58,843 nt of DNA from Nitrospirales bacterium. Its GTDB lineage: Bacteria; Nitrospirota; Nitrospiria; Nitrospirales; UBA8639. This document shows positions 55,957 to 58,843 of the stretch, in pieces (the stretch's first letter is position 1; each line of letters opens with the position of its first letter). The position numbers and the translations under genes are program-made. The notes under the pieces were generated by a model, which did no database searches, was not told the origin of the DNA, and saw only the letters and a list, made by a program, of their open reading frames with translations. The stretch covers positions 1-58,843 of the forward strand of contig JAJDBQ010000184.1 of assembly GCA_029261255.1 (NCBI GenBank). Reading direction: 5' to 3'.

Positions 55957-56238
55957 TTATTCCGGTCTGCTTTCTCGTATCCATCCTTTTGATTGCAAGC
56001 ACTGTTCGATCCTTTGTCGAAGAGGCGCGTTGGTTGTTGGCGTGGTACTGGCCTTCTCGTAGGATCCGGAACTTTCCGCTGCCAGATTGGCCTCGATGGT
56101 CGCCTTCAGTATTTGTTGTGTGCATTCAGCCTTATCGTCCTCAAAATCCGCATCTGTGGAATTTGCGTTAACGTACTTTACACTGGTGCATCCAGCGAGA
56201 AGAAGAATCAGCGTAGTCAATAAGATCCATGCTGGCAT
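55957..56238 (-). CDS. Small lipoprotein, unknown function
   Basis: 93 residues from the ATG at 56238, chosen for its AGGAAGGAG site. The signal ends at a lipobox (LLLAGC, Cys about residue 17). The mature part is acidic then Thr/Pro-rich, with three further Cys including a C-terminal EQCLQSKGW. Such small lipoproteins are common in the outer membrane; no family recognised. Confidence 0.72.
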   Translation of the reverse strand: MPAWILLTTLILLLAGCTSVKYVNANSTDADFEDDKAECTQQILKATIEANLAAESSGSYEKASTTPTTNAPLRQRIEQCLQSKGWIRESRPE

Positions 56239-56586
56239 GATTGACTCCTTCCTAGGCTGCCTCAATAGAGACCTTGGATCTTCTACATTGGTATCCCTCC
56301 TAGAAAAGTCGGATAACTTTTTTGTCATCCTTCCAAAACAGGCTGAGGTGGATCAAAGAATCTGAACCTCAGTCTCACCATTATATGCTTTTTATTGGCA
56401 TTTCACACGTATCGAAAATTACATGTTGATGAAGAAAGACTGTATGAGTGCCTGAGCTGGAGTCTGAGCAATGAAATTTATGGTTAATGGTCAGTATGGT
56501 TTGTCGATGTTTGTCCTGAACCCTTTGTAAATGATACATGTACAGAAATGGTGTCTCAGCATCATGAGATGTGAAAGGAGGCGATC
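56239..56586. other. Divergent promoter gap
   Basis: 348 bp between a minus-strand lipoprotein gene and a plus-strand outer-membrane gene, so it should hold both promoters. CTGAGGT (56343-56349) and ACCTCAG (56366-56372) are inverted arms 16 bp apart, a possible operator. AAAGGAGG precedes the right gene. Confidence 0.45.
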
Positions 56587-57591
56587 ATGGTTTTTCCCAA
56601 GCTGATTTGGAGTGCGCAACGCGGGAAAGCCGTACAGCTGTGCAGGGCCAAATTTGTCGTTGTTGTTTTCATCCTCTTGCTTCCGAGTGTGGCAGCTGGC
56701 CAAGAGAGGGCTGGCCTATCTTCAAGTTCTATTCTTCATCCCGCTTGTAGTTATCGGGAAACGAGCGGTTCTTCGTCTTCTTCGGAAAACGGGATTTTTC
56801 ATAGTGTGGCTTTGCCCGACGATGATCTCTTTCGTCCCCTATTAGCAGACCCTAAAGAACCCAGGTTTTCTGGGAGCTTTCAGCGCGTACGGTTCAGAGA
56901 TATCGATGATTCGGTGAATGCCAGTGCGGTGGGGTTCGGAGGAACCTTTGGGTTATGGGGTCTTCGGCATGAGAGAAACTGTAACGGTCTCCAAGTTAAT
57001 CTCTTTGGAGCCGTGTTTTCGCAATTCAATCTCGATGCGCCTTCATCTGATCTGATCAACTCAGATTTTCAGTTCGGACTTCCAGTCACTTTTCGTCACG
57101 GTCCATTTTCAGCTCGCCTTCGTATCTTTCACCAAAGTAGTCACGTGGGGGATGAGTTTCTGCTCAATAACCCCGGTTTCGACCGCGTGAACCTGAGTTT
57201 TGAAATAGTGGAGGCGGTTGTTTCTCTCCAGAATCGATGGGGGAGACTCTACGGAGGAGGAGGCTATATATACAACCGAAATCCAAAATTTAAACAAGGT
57301 GTTGTTAAATGGGGTTCGGAGTTGCGCGGGTCTCCGATCGGTTCTCCAGTGTTGGGGTATCTCATGGAAGGCCTTCAGGTCGCACCTGTGTTTGGGGCCG
57401 ATATCAATTCTGTGGAGGAGTTAGACTGGAAAATTAATATGAATTTTTTGGGTGGCTTAGAATGGTCACGTCGATCGAGTAATCGACGGTTGCGGCTGCT
57501 TTTGGGGTACTATCGTGGACGAAATCCCTTTGGGCAATTCTTTGATCAGAGGATAGAGTCCTACAGTATCAATCTCCAAATTGAGCTGTGA
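56587..57591 (+). CDS. DUF1207-family outer-membrane protein
   Basis: 334 residues. A signal segment (FVVVVFILLLPSVAAG) is followed by VALPDDDLFRPLLADPKEPRF, the conserved opening of DUF1207. The rest alternates like an outer-membrane barrel (RLRIFHQSSHVGDEFLL, GGGGYIYNRNP) and ends YSINLQIEL. Function is unknown. The start is set by a perfect AAAGGAGG 7-10 bp upstream. Confidence 0.85.
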   Translation: MVFPKLIWSAQRGKAVQLCRAKFVVVVFILLLPSVAAGQERAGLSSSSILHPACSYRETSGSSSSSENGIFHSVALPDDDLFRPLLADPKEPRFSGSFQRVRFRDIDDSVNASAVGFGGTFGLWGLRHERNCNGLQVNLFGAVFSQFNLDAPSSDLINSDFQFGLPVTFRHGPFSARLRIFHQSSHVGDEFLLNNPGFDRVNLSFEIVEAVVSLQNRWGRLYGGGGYIYNRNPKFKQGVVKWGSELRGSPIGSPVLGYLMEGLQVAPVFGADINSVEELDWKINMNFLGGLEWSRRSSNRRLRLLLGYYRGRNPFGQFFDQRIESYSINLQIEL

Positions 57592-57648
57592 GGGGCCACC
57601 CGTAGGATCTGAAGAGAAACCGAACCATCAAGAGGATGAAAGAATTCC

Positions 57649-58134
57649 TCACTGTATATTCCCTTTATCTGTATGGCTCATCGGAACCCAGCGCCCTACG
57701 CGTGTGAGATATTCCTCATAAGAATTGCCAAAAATTTTCTTGAGATGCGGTTCCTCATACAGTACGACAAACAGATGAAAGCTAATTCCCATGGAAAGGA
57801 CATAGAGCAAAAAACGAAGAGAGGGGAAGAGGATTATCCACCCCAAGAGGAGAGCAAGGATGCTTCCATACATTGGATTTCGAGTGTAGTGGTAGAGGCC
57901 ACGAATGACGAGGCGTCTGGGTGCGTCAAATGGGGCAGGAGTACCTTGACCAATGGATGCAAAACTCCAGACAGACCATACATAGCCTACGCCTCCGAGA
58001 ATGAAGAGGCCAAACGAAATGGATCGCATGATTCCGATACTGGCTAAATCCTCAGAGGTCATGAGCCAGGGTAAATAAATCGCAAACGTACTTGGAACGA
58101 CGATGGTATAGGCGAGGTTTTTTAGTAATAACAC
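57649..58134 (-). CDS. Isoprenylcysteine carboxyl methyltransferase (ICMT)-family membrane protein
   Basis: 161 residues with four or five membrane helices. GLYHYTRNPMYGSI and EEPHLKKIFGNSYEEYLTRVGRWVP are the AdoMet-binding signatures of the ICMT/PEMT family. Bacterial members methylate unknown small or lipid substrates at the inner membrane. It stands alone, between an outer-membrane protein gene on the other strand and the RND pump gene. Confidence 0.85.
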   Translation of the reverse strand: MLLLKNLAYTIVVPSTFAIYLPWLMTSEDLASIGIMRSISFGLFILGGVGYVWSVWSFASIGQGTPAPFDAPRRLVIRGLYHYTRNPMYGSILALLLGWIILFPSLRFLLYVLSMGISFHLFVVLYEEPHLKKIFGNSYEEYLTRVGRWVPMSHTDKGNIQ

Positions 58135-58254
58135 TCAATCTGCGTCCCCGATATGTTTTAACCTGATGAGTTATGTAGAGATGAATGTTGCTCCTTCAAT
58201 AATGTTGAACCATGCATATGGGTTATGTGATTCGGTTTATTCTTTTAATCCATT

Positions 58255-58843
58255 CTAAGCCGTAGACGGTTCTGATGCCGAATCGCTTGAGATTTGACTA
58301 GCTGGAGGGGTTTCTGTGTAGTGAAAGTTCTGAAAATTTACGCGGAAAAACAACGTGTACAAGACTGGAACGACTCCAAGTGTTAGTACCGTGGCAAAAA
58401 GTAACCCAAACATAATGGCAATGGCCATAGCTTCCCACATCGGTCCACCGCCGGTGTAGAGAGGAATGAGCCCGCCAATCGTTGTGATGGTCGTTAACAG
58501 AATGGGGCGGAGACGATGTTGGGCTGACAGAATAATCGCGCTGGCCAGATCTCCGCCATTTTCGGTGGATTCAATATTGATGCGGTCGAGCAAGACTATT
58601 GCGTTGTTAATAATAATGCCTGCAAGTGAGAGCACACCCAACATGGGCATGAATCCGAAATACAATTGTGTGCTGTGAAGACCTATCACCACGCCAATTA
58701 ACCCGAGAGGAATGGTCATTAAGATGATGAGGGGCTTTCGAATAGAATTAAATTGCGCCACTAAGAGGAAGAGGATGATAAGCCCTGCCGTAGGAAGCTT
58801 TGCCCCTATGGATTTATTGCCTTTCCCTGATGTTTCGGATTCT
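58255..58843 (-). CDS. RND efflux transporter permease (AcrB family), C-terminal end (partial)
   Basis: The frame is open to the right edge. It reads LPTAGLIILFLLVAQFNSIRKPLIILMTIPLGLIG in pieces, GIIINNAIVLLDRI, and RPILLTTITTIGGLIPL, the last membrane helices of AcrB-type pumps. The C-terminal tail is Ser/Pro-rich. Such permeases export drugs or metals with proton antiport, with periplasmic and outer-membrane partners expected upstream outside the window. Confidence 0.93.
   Translation of the reverse strand, partial: ESETSGKGNKSIGAKLPTAGLIILFLLVAQFNSIRKPLIILMTIPLGLIGVVIGLHSTQLYFGFMPMLGVLSLAGIIINNAIVLLDRINIESTENGGDLASAIILSAQHRLRPILLTTITTIGGLIPLYTGGGPMWEAMAIAIMFGLLFATVLTLGVVPVLYTLFFRVNFQNFHYTETPPASQISSDSASEPSTA

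Noticed and set aside
1..58843. tRNA, rRNA or CRISPR arrays
   Set aside because: No cloverleaf T-loop (GGTTCGAATCC-like) sequence in context and no regularly spaced direct repeats were seen on reading both strands.

Overview
The window is about 59 kb of bacterial chromosome with roughly balanced base composition and a Gram-negative gene set: lipoproteins, outer-membrane barrels, an RND pump, HflK/HflC and a PEP-CTERM protein. The left edge (end of aconitase, a soluble-looking fumarate reductase/succinate dehydrogenase pair, sucC and sucD) looks like a TCA or reductive-TCA cluster. Together with periplasmic truncated globins, a cytochrome P460, a membrane pyrophosphatase and a DUF4331/HupE locus, this suggests a Nitrospira-like chemolithoautotroph (Nitrospirota). 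That assignment is inference from gene content; no 16S or nxr gene is present.

Layout. 1-4.7 kb: (r)TCA cluster. 4.8-8.1 kb: a duplicated Cys-rich secreted protein, a DEDD-type nuclease, a SlyD-like isomerase, and a frameshifted gene with a possible nuclease C-terminus. 8.2-10.4 kb: RecQ. 10.9-21.8 kb: the main accessory system, one 3100-residue lipopeptide synthetase (FAAL-ACP-C-A-T-C-A-T-TE) translationally coupled to a cyclic-peptide-type ABC exporter, preceded by about 1.4 kb of AT-rich, apparently decayed DNA. 23.3-29.8 kb: STAS protein, aminopeptidase P, TraB-like protein, SIMPL protein and CobW-family GTPase. 29.9-30.5 kb: toxin-antitoxin pair. 31.0-35.1 kb: one strand carrying a membrane histidine kinase, a NarL-type regulator, two exported truncated globins and an exported unknown protein whose frame is broken at a run of eight G. 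35.2-42.2 kb: PEP-CTERM protein, DUF4331 protein, TPR protein, HupE/UreJ protein, a free STN-domain protein and a barrel protein with no plug. 42.9-45.1 kb: cytochrome P460 lipoprotein divergent from an ECF sigma factor with its cupin-type anti-sigma factor. 45.2-51.1 kb: pentapeptide protein, HflC/HflK, pseudouridine synthase and H+-pyrophosphatase. 51.6-58.8 kb: a kinase/receiver pair, an IS630-like remnant, lipoproteins, a lipase interrupted by an in-frame stop, a DUF1207 protein, an ICMT-family protein and the end of an RND pump.

The strongest candidate for something new is the NRPS/exporter pair. It should activate a fatty acid, add two residues (the second read as Gly from the binding-pocket residues), release the product through a thioesterase with Cys in place of Ser, and export it. 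Other notable signals are a dispersed element with covarying inverted ends (three copies, two starting directly after a stop codon), a perfect 49-residue cysteine periodicity, a 20-bp perfect palindrome in the globin/two-component cluster, and three genes broken by a single frameshift or stop.
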